The notes under the pieces: generated by a model
Databases searched by the model: none
Seen by the model: only the letters and a program-made list of their open reading frames with translations
What the model was told of the DNA's origin: nothing
Position numbers and translations under genes: made by a program
Part shown: positions 5,089-14,612 of the stretch, in pieces
Numbering within the stretch: position 1 is the first letter of the stretch
Layout: each line of letters opens with the position of its first letter
IMG/VR virus record: IMGVR_UViG_3300042566_000180
Coordinates: 1 to 64,000 of that record
Source of the DNA: a virus
Length of the DNA: 64,000 bases
Reading direction: 5' to 3' (one strand)

Positions 5089-7280
5089 TGTTTAAAGAAG
5101 TACCTACATATGAGAATGGTGTATGGGGTGTAACTACATTCTATACAAGAGAAGAATTTAGGGATTTCTTATTATCTATTTTTAAAGAACCAGGTAAGTA
5201 TGAGTTTAATGAGACTAGTAAGATCTTTAATGAAGAAGGACGCAAGTTTCAGAAACAAGGATTTTATTGTGCAGCTCCTGTAAAAACCAAAGATTTTATT
5301 GCATATTGGGATGATCAGAAAAATAAATGTCGTAACGGTATTATTGTAAAAGACGGTGAACATAAATGGTATGTTAGTAGAGACTACTACATGTGGTTAA
5401 ACTTTTTACCAATCTACGATAAAGAAGAAAAGAGGTTTGACTTTGCTAAGATAAGGGACGCTCAGTATCATATGGCTCTATATGAACATCTAGCTGAGCT
5501 GCATTGGAAGCATGCTATTATTCTAAAGAAACGTCAGATAGCCTCCTCTTATTTCCATATGGCTAAACTAATTAACCAGTGGGTATTTGAACCTGGTGCT
5601 GTATTAAAGATTGGAGCAAGTTTAAAAGACTATATTAACGAGAAAGGATCATGGAAGTTTCTTAATGAATACCGTAACTTTCTTAATGAACACACTGCTT
5701 GGTATAGACCGGCAGAACCAGATAAGGTGGGGGCGTGGAACCAACAGATTAAAGTGAGAATAGGTGGTCGTGATAGTTATAAAGGTTTGAAATCTACGAT
5801 CAATCTCTACTCATTTGAGAAAGATCCTACACATGGTGTCGGTGGACCTGTAACGTATTTTTTTCACGAGGAAGCAGGTATTGCTCCTAAGATGGATGAT
5901 ACTTATGGTTTCATGAAACCTGCCTTAAAATCTGGTCATATCATTACAGGTCAGTTTATAGCTGCTGGATCAGTCGGTGATCTTGATCAGTGTGAACCAA
6001 TGAAGGAATACATCCTACATCCAGAAGAGAATGGCTTTTATGGGGTAGAATCGACCCTTATAGACAAGGAAGGAACAATTGGTGTTACAGGTCTATTTAT
6101 TCCTGAACAGTGGTCTATGCCCCCTTATATTGACCAATACGGCAACTCTAAGGTAGAAGAAGCTCTAGAAGCTTTGGAGACAGAGTTTACTAGAATGAAA
6201 AAAGAGCTAGATCCGGCAGCTTATCAATTGACAGTTTCTCAGCAACCACGTAATATTGAAGAAGCTTTTGCTACCCGTAAGGTGAGTGTGTTCCCTCCAC
6301 ACTTGGTAGCTAAACAAATGCAACGTATTCAGGATAAAGAGTATTCAGTAGAATATTTGGAATTATCTAGAGATGCAGAAGGAAAGATTGTAGACAAACC
6401 GTCTAGAAAAATTCCTATTATGGATTTTCCAATATCTAAGAAGACAGAAGACAAAGAGGGAGTGATCTGTATTTATGAACGTCCAGCTAAGAATCCACCA
6501 TTTGGGATGTACTATGCTTCTGTGGATCCAGTTGGTGAAGGAAAGACTACTACATCAGAATCATTATGTTCTATATACGTGTATAAGAATCCTGTAGAAG
6601 TTATTAAGGATGACGGTAATGGAAAGGTAACTAGCACTTTAGAACGTGATGGTATCGTAGCTTCATGGTGTGGACGTTTTGATGATCTTAACAAAACTCA
6701 TGAGCGTCTTGAGATTCTCATAGAGTGGTATAACGCATGGACGGTAGTGGAAAATAACGTAGCTTTGTTTATACAGTATATGATATCCAAGAAGAAGCAG
6801 CGTTACTTAGTACCAAAAGACATGATCTTGTTCCTAAAAGATATTGGTGCCAACCGTAACGTGTTCCAAGAGTATGGTTGGAAGAACGTTGGTACACTTT
6901 TTAAAGGAACAGTGCTTTCATATGGTATAGAATATCTTAAAGAAGAGATAGATCATGAGACCAAACCAGATGGTGAGATAGTAAAAACCATTTATGGTGT
7001 AGAACGCATACCAGATATTATGTTACTTAAAGAGATGCAGGCTTACAGAGATGGACTAAACGTGGATAGACTTGTAACTTTTTGTGCTCTTATAGCCTTT
7101 GCAAAGGTGCAACAATCTAACCGTGGAGTGTCTAAACGTGTAGAAGTTACAAAAGAAAACTTGGATAACTCCCAGAAATTTAGTAAATTAAATTGGAGCC
7201 CCTTTAGACATATTGGTGGTTCTAAAGCTAATTCTGGTAACAATCGTCCCCCTAGAAACGCTTTTAAAAATATGAGATAA
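5088..7280 (+). CDS. terL: terminase large subunit (730 aa)
   Basis: Packaging ATPase-nuclease. The ATPase half has the P-loop region KKRQIASSYFHMAK at residues ~147-160 and a Walker B-like strand VTYFFHEEAG with two acidic residues. The nuclease half has the RNase H-like strand YYASVDPVGEG with Asp480, and the late acidic motif NVDRLVTF with Asp660. Length and domain order fit TerL. The P-loop lacks the usual GK pair: RQIASS replaces RQxGK(S/T). The preceding KKR may supply the lysine, as in other deviant TerL P-loops. The protein docks on the portal, cleaves concatemers and pumps DNA into proheads. Confidence 0.88.
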   Translation: MFKEVPTYENGVWGVTTFYTREEFRDFLLSIFKEPGKYEFNETSKIFNEEGRKFQKQGFYCAAPVKTKDFIAYWDDQKNKCRNGIIVKDGEHKWYVSRDYYMWLNFLPIYDKEEKRFDFAKIRDAQYHMALYEHLAELHWKHAIILKKRQIASSYFHMAKLINQWVFEPGAVLKIGASLKDYINEKGSWKFLNEYRNFLNEHTAWYRPAEPDKVGAWNQQIKVRIGGRDSYKGLKSTINLYSFEKDPTHGVGGPVTYFFHEEAGIAPKMDDTYGFMKPALKSGHIITGQFIAAGSVGDLDQCEPMKEYILHPEENGFYGVESTLIDKEGTIGVTGLFIPEQWSMPPYIDQYGNSKVEEALEALETEFTRMKKELDPAAYQLTVSQQPRNIEEAFATRKVSVFPPHLVAKQMQRIQDKEYSVEYLELSRDAEGKIVDKPSRKIPIMDFPISKKTEDKEGVICIYERPAKNPPFGMYYASVDPVGEGKTTTSESLCSIYVYKNPVEVIKDDGNGKVTSTLERDGIVASWCGRFDDLNKTHERLEILIEWYNAWTVVENNVALFIQYMISKKKQRYLVPKDMILFLKDIGANRNVFQEYGWKNVGTLFKGTVLSYGIEYLKEEIDHETKPDGEIVKTIYGVERIPDIMLLKEMQAYRDGLNVDRLVTFCALIAFAKVQQSNRGVSKRVEVTKENLDNSQKFSKLNWSPFRHIGGSKANSGNNRPPRNAFKNMR

Positions 7281-7283
7281 CAT

Positions 7284-7592
7284 ATGGAAAACAATTCAGA
7301 AAGCCTTCACGTACAGAAGGTTGCTATTCTTTCTAGACTAATTAAGGAAACCTCTCTCACTTTGGAAGAGGCACTACTGCTTTTAAAGGAAGAAGATAAA
7401 GAAGAAAAGTCTATATCTGTTGGAACAAGTGGATATGGCACCTTAACAGTTGGAAGCTATCCTCCACTTGGAACTTGGAGTACAGGCACTAGTACTAGCA
7501 CCACCTACGTTACACCACCTTCTTTTATTTCTATGTCAGGCAGCTCTACTATTAATAATACCGCTGAGGAATCAGCAGACTTAAATAATTAA
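7284..7592 (+). CDS. small Ser/Thr/Gly-rich protein between TerL and portal (102 aa)
   Basis: Residues 1-45 are helical and acidic (LTLEEALLLLKEEDKEEK). Residues 50-100 are a low-complexity Ser/Thr/Gly/Tyr tail (GTSTSTTYVTPPSFISMSGS). The gene starts 4 bases after TerL and stops 5 bases before the portal ATG, so it is in the same operon. It could be a small portal- or head-associated protein. No family is recognised. The minus-strand frame across its start is a shadow. Confidence 0.65.
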   Translation: MENNSESLHVQKVAILSRLIKETSLTLEEALLLLKEEDKEEKSISVGTSGYGTLTVGSYPPLGTWSTGTSTSTTYVTPPSFISMSGSSTINNTAEESADLNN

Positions 7593-7597
7593 ATATC

Positions 7598-10336
7598 ATG
7601 CAAATATACAATGCTCTAGACCTAAAAGCTGGTAAGAAAGCGGATTATAACAAGATGGGTACACTTACCCAACCTATCCAGTTTTTACCTGAGAAAGAGA
7701 AAGATGAGGAATGGAGAGCTTGGAACCTAGATTGGTTAGAGTTTCAGGGCATGAAGCAACTTAGACGTAATGCTCGTAGACTTATGAAGAACTACAAGCT
7801 AGCTAAGGGTATTATTGATAAGACTGATTACATTGTAGAAGAAGATAATGAGATGGCTGATTTGATTGATACTCTTACAAAAGAGGACGAATCAGCTTTA
7901 GAACTTAAGTTTTACCCAATCATTCCTAATGTAGTGAATGTATTGTGTAATGAATTTTCTAAACGTAGTTCTAGAATTATGTTTAGAGCTGTTGATGACA
8001 TTTCATACAACGAAATGTTAGAAGCTAAGCGTCAAATGGTAGAGGACGTATTGGTTCAACAAGCTCAAATGAAGATGATGACTCAAATGATGGAGCAAGG
8101 TGTTGACTTTCAATCAGAAGAAGCTCAGCAAGCTATGGCTCCAGAGACTCTTAAAACTCTACCTGAGATTGAATCTTTTTTTAAGAAGGACTACCGTTCT
8201 ATGATTGAAGAGTGGGCTACCCACCAAATGGCTGTAGATGAAGAACGTTTTAAAATGCAAGAGCTTGAAGAGCGTGCATTTAGAGATATGCTTATTACAG
8301 ACCGTGAGTTCTGGCATTTTAACATGAAAGAAGATGATTATGAGCTAGAACTTTGGAACCCTCTTCTTACATTCTATCATAAGTCTCCAGATATCCGTTA
8401 CATCTCTCAAGGAAACTGGGTAGGAAAGATGGATATGATGTCTGTATCAGACGTTATTGACAAGTATGGATGGATGATGAACCAAGAACAATTGGAGGCT
8501 TTAGAAGCCATCTATCCAGTTCGTTCTGCCGGTTACGCTGTACAAGGATACCAGAATGACGGTACATATTACGATCCTACAAGATCTCATGAGTGGAATA
8601 CTCAGATGCCAAGTCTTGCATATAGACAATTTACTTCTTTATATGACACTAAGTTTGGTACAGGTGATATTGTAGAGTGGATATTATCAGATTCTGAAGA
8701 CACTGTAGACTTTGGTAAAGGTCACTTACTACGTGTATCTACAATCTATTGGAAGTCACAGCGTAAGGTGGGTCACTTAACTAAGATTACAGAAGAGGGA
8801 GAAACTATACAAGAGGTTATATCTGAAGACTATAAGGTTACAGATAAACCAATGTATAACACTACAATTTATAAAGATAAGACCAAAGACAACTTAATCT
8901 TTGGTGAACATATTGATTGGATATGGATTAACGAAACCTGGGGTGGTATTAAGATTGGACCAAACAGACCTGCTTTTTGGGGTATGAATAATCCAGGAGG
9001 TATTAATCCTGTTTATCTTGGTCTTAACGGAGGTAAACCAGGACGTATTCCATTCCAGTTTAAAGGAGACACTACACTCTATGGTTGTAAGTTACCAGTG
9101 GAAGGTGCTGTATTTGGTGATAGAAACACTCGCAGTATTTCACTAGTAGATCTTATGAAGCCATACCAGATAGGCTATAACATTGTAAATAACCAAATTG
9201 CAGACATCTTGGTTGATGAACTGGGTACGGTTATTATGTTAGACCAGAACTCTTTGCCACGTCACTCTATGGGAGAAGACTGGGGTAAAAATAATCTGGC
9301 TAAAGCCTATGTGGCTATGAAAAACTTCCAGATGTTACCGCTTGATACAAGTATTACTAACACTGAGAATGCTCTTAACTTCCAACATTATCAAGTGTTA
9401 AACCTAGAACAAACTAATCGTTTACTATCTAGAGTTAACTTAGCTGGCTACTTTAAGAACCAAGCGTTTGAGACTATTGGTCTTAACCCACAACGTATGG
9501 GTCAGACTATTGCTCAGCAAACTGCTACTGGTGTAGAGCAAGCTATGAACGCTTCTTATGCACAGACAGAGCAGTATTTTATTCAACACTCAGATAACTT
9601 GATGCCAAGAGTTCACCAAATGAGAACTGATTTGGCTCAATACTACCATGCTACTAAACCTAATATTCGTTTACAGTATATTACTGGTGCAGATGAGAAG
9701 ATTAACTTTGAGATGAATGGCACAGATTTTTTAATGCGTGATCTAAATATTTTCTGTACAACTAAGACTAACTCTCGTGCTATTATGGAACAGCTAAAAC
9801 AATTAGCTATCAGTAATAATACTATGGGTGCATCTATCTATGATTTAGGTAATGTGATTAAGTCTGAGTCTATTGCAGAACTTACAAGTGTACTTAAATC
9901 GGCTGAAGAAAAGACTAATGCTCAGAAACAAGCTGAGATGCAACAACAGCAGCAGATGCAGCAAGAAATGCTTGAGAGTCAAGAGCGTCAGAAGCAGATG
10001 GATCTTCAGTTTAGAGCTGAGCAAGCTGATCTTGATAGACAAACTCAGCTTACAGTGGCAGAAATTAGAGCTGCTGGTTATGGAGCTAGTGCAGATATTA
10101 ATCAAAACCAGATGTCTGATTATCAAGATGCTATGGCTAACATCCAAAAGCAGGATAACTATCAAGACACCATGAACTTTAAACGTGAACAAGAGATTAA
10201 TAAGAACGGTGCTAATCAGCAAAAGATGAATATTGATCGTGAAAAGATACAAGCTCAGAAAGAAATAGCAGATAAACAACTTCAAATTGCTAGAGAAAAC
10301 AAAAATAAATATGATGTTCGGGGAGGGAAGAAATAA
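7598..10336 (+). CDS. portal protein (912 aa)
   Basis: The position directly after TerL and before the scaffold and capsid genes, the length, and the sequence all indicate the portal. The N-terminal part (EEWRAWNLDWLEFQGMKQL; NYKLAKGIIDKTDYIV) resembles portals of crAss-like phages. The middle holds long helices and Trp-rich strands (WIWINETWGGIKIGP) that would form stem and wing. Residues ~770-912 are a Gln/Met/Asn-rich helical tail (AEMQQQQQMQQEMLES), expected to line the barrel inside the head. It forms the dodecameric DNA channel at one vertex and docks TerL. The minus- and plus-strand frames across the 3' end are shadows of the Gln-rich repeat. Confidence 0.85.
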   Translation: MQIYNALDLKAGKKADYNKMGTLTQPIQFLPEKEKDEEWRAWNLDWLEFQGMKQLRRNARRLMKNYKLAKGIIDKTDYIVEEDNEMADLIDTLTKEDESALELKFYPIIPNVVNVLCNEFSKRSSRIMFRAVDDISYNEMLEAKRQMVEDVLVQQAQMKMMTQMMEQGVDFQSEEAQQAMAPETLKTLPEIESFFKKDYRSMIEEWATHQMAVDEERFKMQELEERAFRDMLITDREFWHFNMKEDDYELELWNPLLTFYHKSPDIRYISQGNWVGKMDMMSVSDVIDKYGWMMNQEQLEALEAIYPVRSAGYAVQGYQNDGTYYDPTRSHEWNTQMPSLAYRQFTSLYDTKFGTGDIVEWILSDSEDTVDFGKGHLLRVSTIYWKSQRKVGHLTKITEEGETIQEVISEDYKVTDKPMYNTTIYKDKTKDNLIFGEHIDWIWINETWGGIKIGPNRPAFWGMNNPGGINPVYLGLNGGKPGRIPFQFKGDTTLYGCKLPVEGAVFGDRNTRSISLVDLMKPYQIGYNIVNNQIADILVDELGTVIMLDQNSLPRHSMGEDWGKNNLAKAYVAMKNFQMLPLDTSITNTENALNFQHYQVLNLEQTNRLLSRVNLAGYFKNQAFETIGLNPQRMGQTIAQQTATGVEQAMNASYAQTEQYFIQHSDNLMPRVHQMRTDLAQYYHATKPNIRLQYITGADEKINFEMNGTDFLMRDLNIFCTTKTNSRAIMEQLKQLAISNNTMGASIYDLGNVIKSESIAELTSVLKSAEEKTNAQKQAEMQQQQQMQQEMLESQERQKQMDLQFRAEQADLDRQTQLTVAEIRAAGYGASADINQNQMSDYQDAMANIQKQDNYQDTMNFKREQEINKNGANQQKMNIDREKIQAQKEIADKQLQIARENKNKYDVRGGKK

Positions 10337-10405
10337 TTATAGCTCTATTATCCACACCTTAGATACAAATATTTTAAAATAAGTAAATTTATAAGATTTA
10401 AAGTT

Positions 10406-10422
10406 GTATATTTTTAATGTAG
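10406..10422 (+). promoter_or_regulatory. candidate promoter upstream of scaffold/capsid genes
   Basis: GTATATTTTTAATGTAG matches the GTATATT...TGTAG pattern at 776 and 36516. It sits in the 111-bp spacer between portal and scaffold, 25 bases before the ATG at 10448, followed by an ACCAAACAAA leader (10433-10447). It would allow separate, stronger expression of the scaffold and capsid genes. Confidence 0.5.
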
Positions 10423-10447
10423 AGATACACATAAAACCAAACAAAAC

Positions 10448-11728
10448 ATGACTGATAATCAAACCAATGTGCAGACATCTGTGCAGCAAGTAGATCTTGA
10501 CATTGATAGTTGGTTAGGAGCCCCAGGAGCTGAGAGTATTGTTACTCCAGTTGATGGGAAAAAAGAAAGTCCTAAACCTAACATCTTTAGTCAAGGAAAA
10601 GTGGATCTAAATTTTCTAGATGAAGAAGATGAAGATGATTCCACAGATGAAGGAAAAGACGGTGATGACGTTCCACGTGGAACAAAGACCGTTAGTAAAG
10701 AAGAAACAGATAATCTTCTTAACAGTTTAGATAGTGATGATTCTGATGAAGACTTTACATCTAAAGGAAAAGGAGGAAGACCTAAGACAGAAAAGTCTGG
10801 ATTAGTAGAGTTTCTTAAAAAACGTATAGAGTCAAAGGAAATGTTTGCCTTTGATGACTATGACGAAAGTAAACAATCTCTAGATGAGTACTTAAGTACA
10901 CTTGGAGAGAAAGATATAGAAGAGTTGTGGCAAGCCAACGTAGACAACATGAAGTCTGAGGTGGCAGCTAAAACTCCAAAAGAGTTCTTTGAAGCATTAC
11001 CGGATGAGTTACAATATGCTGCAAAGTATGTAATGGACGGTGGTCAAGATCTTAGAGGTTTATTCCAAGCTTTAGCTCAAGTAGAGCAAGTGAGGGCTTT
11101 AGATCCTAGAGATGAGAATGATCAAGAAGGTATTGTAAGATCATACTTACAAGCTACCAACTTCGGTAATGAAGAAGAAATTGAAGAAGAATTAACTACC
11201 TGGAAAGATCTAGGTGTGTTAGAAAAGAAAGCTAAACAGTTCAAGCCGAAGCTTGATTCTATGCAAGAAGAAATTGTACAGAGTCAGATTGCTGAACAAG
11301 AAGCTAGAAAAGTACAACAGGAACAAGCTGCTGAAGCATACATGCAGAATGTATTTGAAGCTCTTAGACCTGCTGAGATTAACGGATTAAAGCTAGATAA
11401 GAAGACACAAGCTCAATTATATAGCGGTTTAGTTCAACCTCAGTACCCATCTATCAGTGGACGTCCAACTAACTTGTTAGGACACCTTTTAGAGAAGTAC
11501 CAGTTTGTAGAACCAAACTATCCATTGATTGCAGAAGCTCTTTGGTTGTTATCTAATCCTGAAGAATACCGTCAAACGTTGACTAAACAGGGTAAGAATC
11601 AAGCAGTTGAGCAAACAGTTAGACAGTTAAAAACTGAACAATCTAGAAAGAACACATCTACTTATCAAGATGATGATGAACCAAGATCTAGAAAGTTAGT
11701 TAGACCTGCTAACATATTTAAAAGATGA
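10448..11728 (+). CDS. probable capsid scaffold protein (426 aa)
   Basis: It lies between portal and major capsid genes, the classic scaffold position. Residues 1-110 are very acidic and disordered (NFLDEEDEDDSTDEGKDGDD). The middle and C-terminal parts are long Gln/Glu-rich helices (QEARKVQQEQAAEAYMQ), ending in a basic segment (KLVRPANIFKR) that could bind the capsid interior. This charge layout is typical of scaffold proteins. No protease motif is seen, so it is probably not a fused protease-scaffold. It would shape the prohead and then leave. Confidence 0.7.
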   Translation: MTDNQTNVQTSVQQVDLDIDSWLGAPGAESIVTPVDGKKESPKPNIFSQGKVDLNFLDEEDEDDSTDEGKDGDDVPRGTKTVSKEETDNLLNSLDSDDSDEDFTSKGKGGRPKTEKSGLVEFLKKRIESKEMFAFDDYDESKQSLDEYLSTLGEKDIEELWQANVDNMKSEVAAKTPKEFFEALPDELQYAAKYVMDGGQDLRGLFQALAQVEQVRALDPRDENDQEGIVRSYLQATNFGNEEEIEEELTTWKDLGVLEKKAKQFKPKLDSMQEEIVQSQIAEQEARKVQQEQAAEAYMQNVFEALRPAEINGLKLDKKTQAQLYSGLVQPQYPSISGRPTNLLGHLLEKYQFVEPNYPLIAEALWLLSNPEEYRQTLTKQGKNQAVEQTVRQLKTEQSRKNTSTYQDDDEPRSRKLVRPANIFKR

Positions 11729-11730
11729 TA

Positions 11731-11773
11731 TTAACCCTTAAATAATTTATTAACCCTTAAATTTTAAAGCCTT
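11731..11773 (+). promoter_or_regulatory. leader of the capsid gene, repeated TTAACCCTTAAAT
   Basis: TTAACCCTTAAAT occurs at 11731-11743 and again at 11750-11762, then TTTAAAGCC leads into the ATG at 11774. The second copy plus AAAGCC is nearly identical to the leader of the abundant-looking virion gene at 15774 (15752-15773). No other start in the window has it. It probably acts as a strong translation or mRNA stability element. Confidence 0.55.
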
Positions 11774-13393
11774 ATGGCAACTCCAGTTTTGAACAATGGT
11801 ATATTTCTACGTGATACCAGTTATCAAACTAGTTCACACGTAGACTCGTATCACCTATCAAACTTACTGAAGTCAGCTGAGCCTACAGACTTAGGTCCTG
11901 TAGACTTATGGGCTATGGCACAAAAAGTAGAAATGCCTTTGTACCAGATGTCTAGCTTCGGTGGTAAGAATGTTATCTCTGTAGATAACAATCGTGGTGA
12001 GTACAAATGGCAGATTCCGGTAACTCAGGATCTTCCATACATTACAGAGGATGTAGAATCAGCTAATGCCACTAAAGGTATTGATGGTCAAGCATTCAAA
12101 ATCAAAGTAAACAAGCGTTCTTTTGGACATGGTGATATCATCACTTATGACAAATACAACGGTGTTGAAATGTACATTACTGCTGACGATATCATCCCAG
12201 CAGGTGATGGTTTCATCTACACAGTTCAGTTGGTGAACAATGACAACGCTAAGTTCTTGGATAACAAGTATCTTAAAGTTGGTACTAAAGTGTTCCGTAA
12301 AGGTTCTGCTCGTGGTGAATACGGTGAAAGATTCTCTGACATCGGTAACGTTAACGCAGGTTTCCGTGAATTCTACAACTATGTAGGTGGTGCTGAAGCT
12401 CACGTTCATTATTCTGTTAGCTCTCGTGCTGACTTGATGATGAAAGGTGGTATGAAAGCAGACGGTACAGTTCCTGTAGTTGAACTTTGGAGAAACTTTG
12501 ACAAGAGTGTAGATCCTTCTGTTTCTAACCTAGAAGACATGGCGTCTAAAATGGGTAAAGATTATGTAAAGAAAGCTTACCAGTCTGGTCAGTTGACTCG
12601 TACATTCTTGACTTCTTTAGAAGCTGCTCATTTGACTAAGATTGCTAACGACATTGAGACTTACCTAATGTGGGGTCAAGGTGGTAAGGTTAAGCAAGAT
12701 GGTCCAGATGACATCCGTCTTTCTGTAGGTCTTTGGAAGCAGTTAGATAACTCTTTCAAGCGTATCTACAACAAAGGTTCATTTAACCTAGATTTGTTTA
12801 AATCTGAAATCTTTAACTTCTTTAACGGTAAGGTTGAGTTCCAAGGACCAGATCCTAAGCGTCAGTTGATCGTTCAGACTGGTTTGGGTGGTATGAAACT
12901 TGTTAACGAAGCTATTAAGAAAGAAGCTATCAACTCTGGCTTGGTAATTAATGCATCAGAGGTAGGAGCTATCACTGGTAAAGGTATGGATCTAAACTTT
13001 GGTTTTGCATACACTCAATACGTTATTCCGTTCTTGGCTAACGTTAAGTTTGTATTGAACCCAGCGTTTGATAACATCCACACTAATGACATTGAGAATC
13101 CAATTATTGATGGTTTCCCTCTAAGTTCTTATAATTTTATTATCTTTGATATCACAGAGAACACTAACGACAACATCTTCTTGTTGAAGTTATCTTGGGA
13201 TAATCAATTGAAGTGGTTCTACCAAAACGGTACAATGGACTACATGGGTCGTACACAAGGCTTCCAGTCTTCTGGAAACTTCAACGGTTACCGTGTATTC
13301 ATGACACAAACAATGCCTGCTATCTGGGTTAAAGACCCAACCAAGGTGTTGAAGATTGTTATGAGAAACCCAGTTACTGGCGGATCATTCTAA
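11774..13393 (+). CDS. major capsid protein candidate, HK97-type (539 aa)
   Basis: Position after the scaffold, size, and high-expression features support the MCP. The N-terminus (RDTSYQTSSHVDSYHLSNLL) and the long central region with a helix (DIETYLMWGQGGKVKQDGPD) and beta-rich C-terminus fit an HK97-fold subunit. Residues ~110-200 look like a beta-rich insertion or E-loop region. Codons lean to AAC, TTC and GGT more than in the nearby fibre genes, as expected for a very abundant protein. It is preceded by a doubled leader and followed by a stem-loop at 13408-13431. The minus-strand frame inside it is a shadow. It forms the icosahedral shell. Confidence 0.82.
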   Translation: MATPVLNNGIFLRDTSYQTSSHVDSYHLSNLLKSAEPTDLGPVDLWAMAQKVEMPLYQMSSFGGKNVISVDNNRGEYKWQIPVTQDLPYITEDVESANATKGIDGQAFKIKVNKRSFGHGDIITYDKYNGVEMYITADDIIPAGDGFIYTVQLVNNDNAKFLDNKYLKVGTKVFRKGSARGEYGERFSDIGNVNAGFREFYNYVGGAEAHVHYSVSSRADLMMKGGMKADGTVPVVELWRNFDKSVDPSVSNLEDMASKMGKDYVKKAYQSGQLTRTFLTSLEAAHLTKIANDIETYLMWGQGGKVKQDGPDDIRLSVGLWKQLDNSFKRIYNKGSFNLDLFKSEIFNFFNGKVEFQGPDPKRQLIVQTGLGGMKLVNEAIKKEAINSGLVINASEVGAITGKGMDLNFGFAYTQYVIPFLANVKFVLNPAFDNIHTNDIENPIIDGFPLSSYNFIIFDITENTNDNIFLLKLSWDNQLKWFYQNGTMDYMGRTQGFQSSGNFNGYRVFMTQTMPAIWVKDPTKVLKIVMRNPVTGGSF

Positions 13394-13407
13394 AAAATAG
13401 TATCTAA

Positions 13408-13431
13408 AGCAGGGGGTTAAAATCCCCTGCT
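13408..13431 (+). terminator. stem-loop after the capsid gene
   Basis: AGCAGGGG (13408-13415) pairs perfectly with CCCCTGCT (13424-13431), an 8-bp stem 14 bases after the capsid stop codon. There is no T-run, so it may be a processing or mRNA-protecting hairpin rather than a true intrinsic terminator. Confidence 0.55.
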
Positions 13432-13449
13432 AAGGATACAACAACCCTC

Positions 13450-13558
13450 CCTGTAGATAGTATCTGCAGGCCACCTATTGTACGCATACCATGATGATCA
13501 CATGGGGAGCTTGCAACTCCTAATAGGTTCAAAATATAAAAGGTTACATGTTGTAACC
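13450..13558. other. hairpin cluster in the 194-bp spacer after the capsid gene
   Basis: CCTGTAGAT (13450-13458) pairs with ATCTGCAGG (13462-13470). A weaker GGAG/CTCC hairpin lies near 13506-13519. GGTTACA (13542-13548) pairs with TGTAACC (13552-13558), just before the doubled ACCAAACAAA leader. No coding frame is convincing here; the minus-strand frame through it (13404-13763) runs into the next gene and is a shadow. This could be a small structured RNA or an untranslated regulatory region. Confidence 0.45.
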
Positions 13559-13587
13559 CGTTATAGTAAAAACCAAACAAACCAAAC

Positions 13588-14604
13588 ATGAGTAATTTGA
13601 CAATGGTGGAGAAGTATCCACAGAACAAACGTTCAAGTATTGCTATCCGTCCATTCTTTGATCCTGTTGTAGATAACATGGGTTTACAGAAATATGGACT
13701 AAGTCTTTTTGACGGAGCGTTCCACGAGGAACCAATAGCTTGTTTAGAAATTAATGGTATCAAAAGATACCTTACAGGTTTAAACGAGTATGCTCCTGAG
13801 ATTAAAGATCTACCAATGGATGAACAAGAAGCTAAGATTAAGCAGATTCGTGCAGTCGTAGCTCAACTTGAAAAAGAACTAGCATCAAACGTAGTAGATC
13901 CTACAGATGAGCAGTTTTGGAACAAGTTAAAATTACTTAAACCAGATAATAACGATTTCTGGGATAGAATTAAAGTGAGATGTGGTAACGAACCTCTTTA
14001 TCTTGAACCTGATAAAGACCCATATGATCTAATTAGATTGTATGCTATTGAAGCAGGAGGTTTTTCAATCGTAGCTAAAAGCTTAGAAGAAGCACGCAGA
14101 ATGCCAGTTCCTCCTAAGTTCTACCTAGATAAACTAGAAGAAACTGCATCTATACAAACTGAGGTTAAGAAGCTTCGTAACAAAGCTCTTGCAGAACTTC
14201 AGAAGTTATTTGACAAGAACCAGAATAAGTTACTTTATGTAGCTAAAGTGCTAGATCCTAACAGTGCTCAGTACAAGAAGTCAACACCTAATGACGTTGT
14301 TTATGATAACATGGACAAATTTATTAACGGTGATCTTGTAGAGAAGGATAAGCGTAAAACTGCACAAAGATTCTTAGATGCTGCTAATCTAGATATGGAA
14401 ACATTAAAGATTAGAGCAATTGTAAAAGATAGTAATTACTTTAAGTTTATTGCTACTAAAGCTGACGGATTTATTTATCATATGCAAACTAGCACAATGT
14501 TAGGTAGAACTCCAGCTGATATTGTAGAATATCTTAAGAATCCTTTGAATGAAGAGATCTTGGTAGATTTGACTAAGAAAGTAGAAAAGTACTGGAATCA
14601 GTAA
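13588..14604 (+). CDS. conserved virion protein after MCP, unknown (338 aa)
   Basis: The start is set by the doubled ACCAAACAAA leader. The protein has a compact N-terminal domain (RSSIAIRPFFDPVVDNMGLQ) and a long helical region with repeated Lys/Glu (IKQIRAVVAQLEKELAS; TEVKKLRNKALAELQKLF). The C-terminus resembles a small DNA- or protein-binding bundle (MLGRTPADIVEYLKNPLNE). It lies between the capsid gene and the first ring-protein candidate, so a head-completion or capsid-associated role is likely. I recognise no enzyme motif and give no family name. Confidence 0.75.
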   Translation: MSNLTMVEKYPQNKRSSIAIRPFFDPVVDNMGLQKYGLSLFDGAFHEEPIACLEINGIKRYLTGLNEYAPEIKDLPMDEQEAKIKQIRAVVAQLEKELASNVVDPTDEQFWNKLKLLKPDNNDFWDRIKVRCGNEPLYLEPDKDPYDLIRLYAIEAGGFSIVAKSLEEARRMPVPPKFYLDKLEETASIQTEVKKLRNKALAELQKLFDKNQNKLLYVAKVLDPNSAQYKKSTPNDVVYDNMDKFINGDLVEKDKRKTAQRFLDAANLDMETLKIRAIVKDSNYFKFIATKADGFIYHMQTSTMLGRTPADIVEYLKNPLNEEILVDLTKKVEKYWNQ

Positions 14605-14612
14605 AATAGTAT

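Noticed and set aside
9845-10285. 146-aa minus-strand and 100-aa plus-strand frames in the 3' end of the portal gene
   Set aside because: They arise from the CAG/AAG-rich codons of the portal's Gln-rich tail; Leu/Ile/Ser-rich or Lys/Arg/Leu-rich junk composition.
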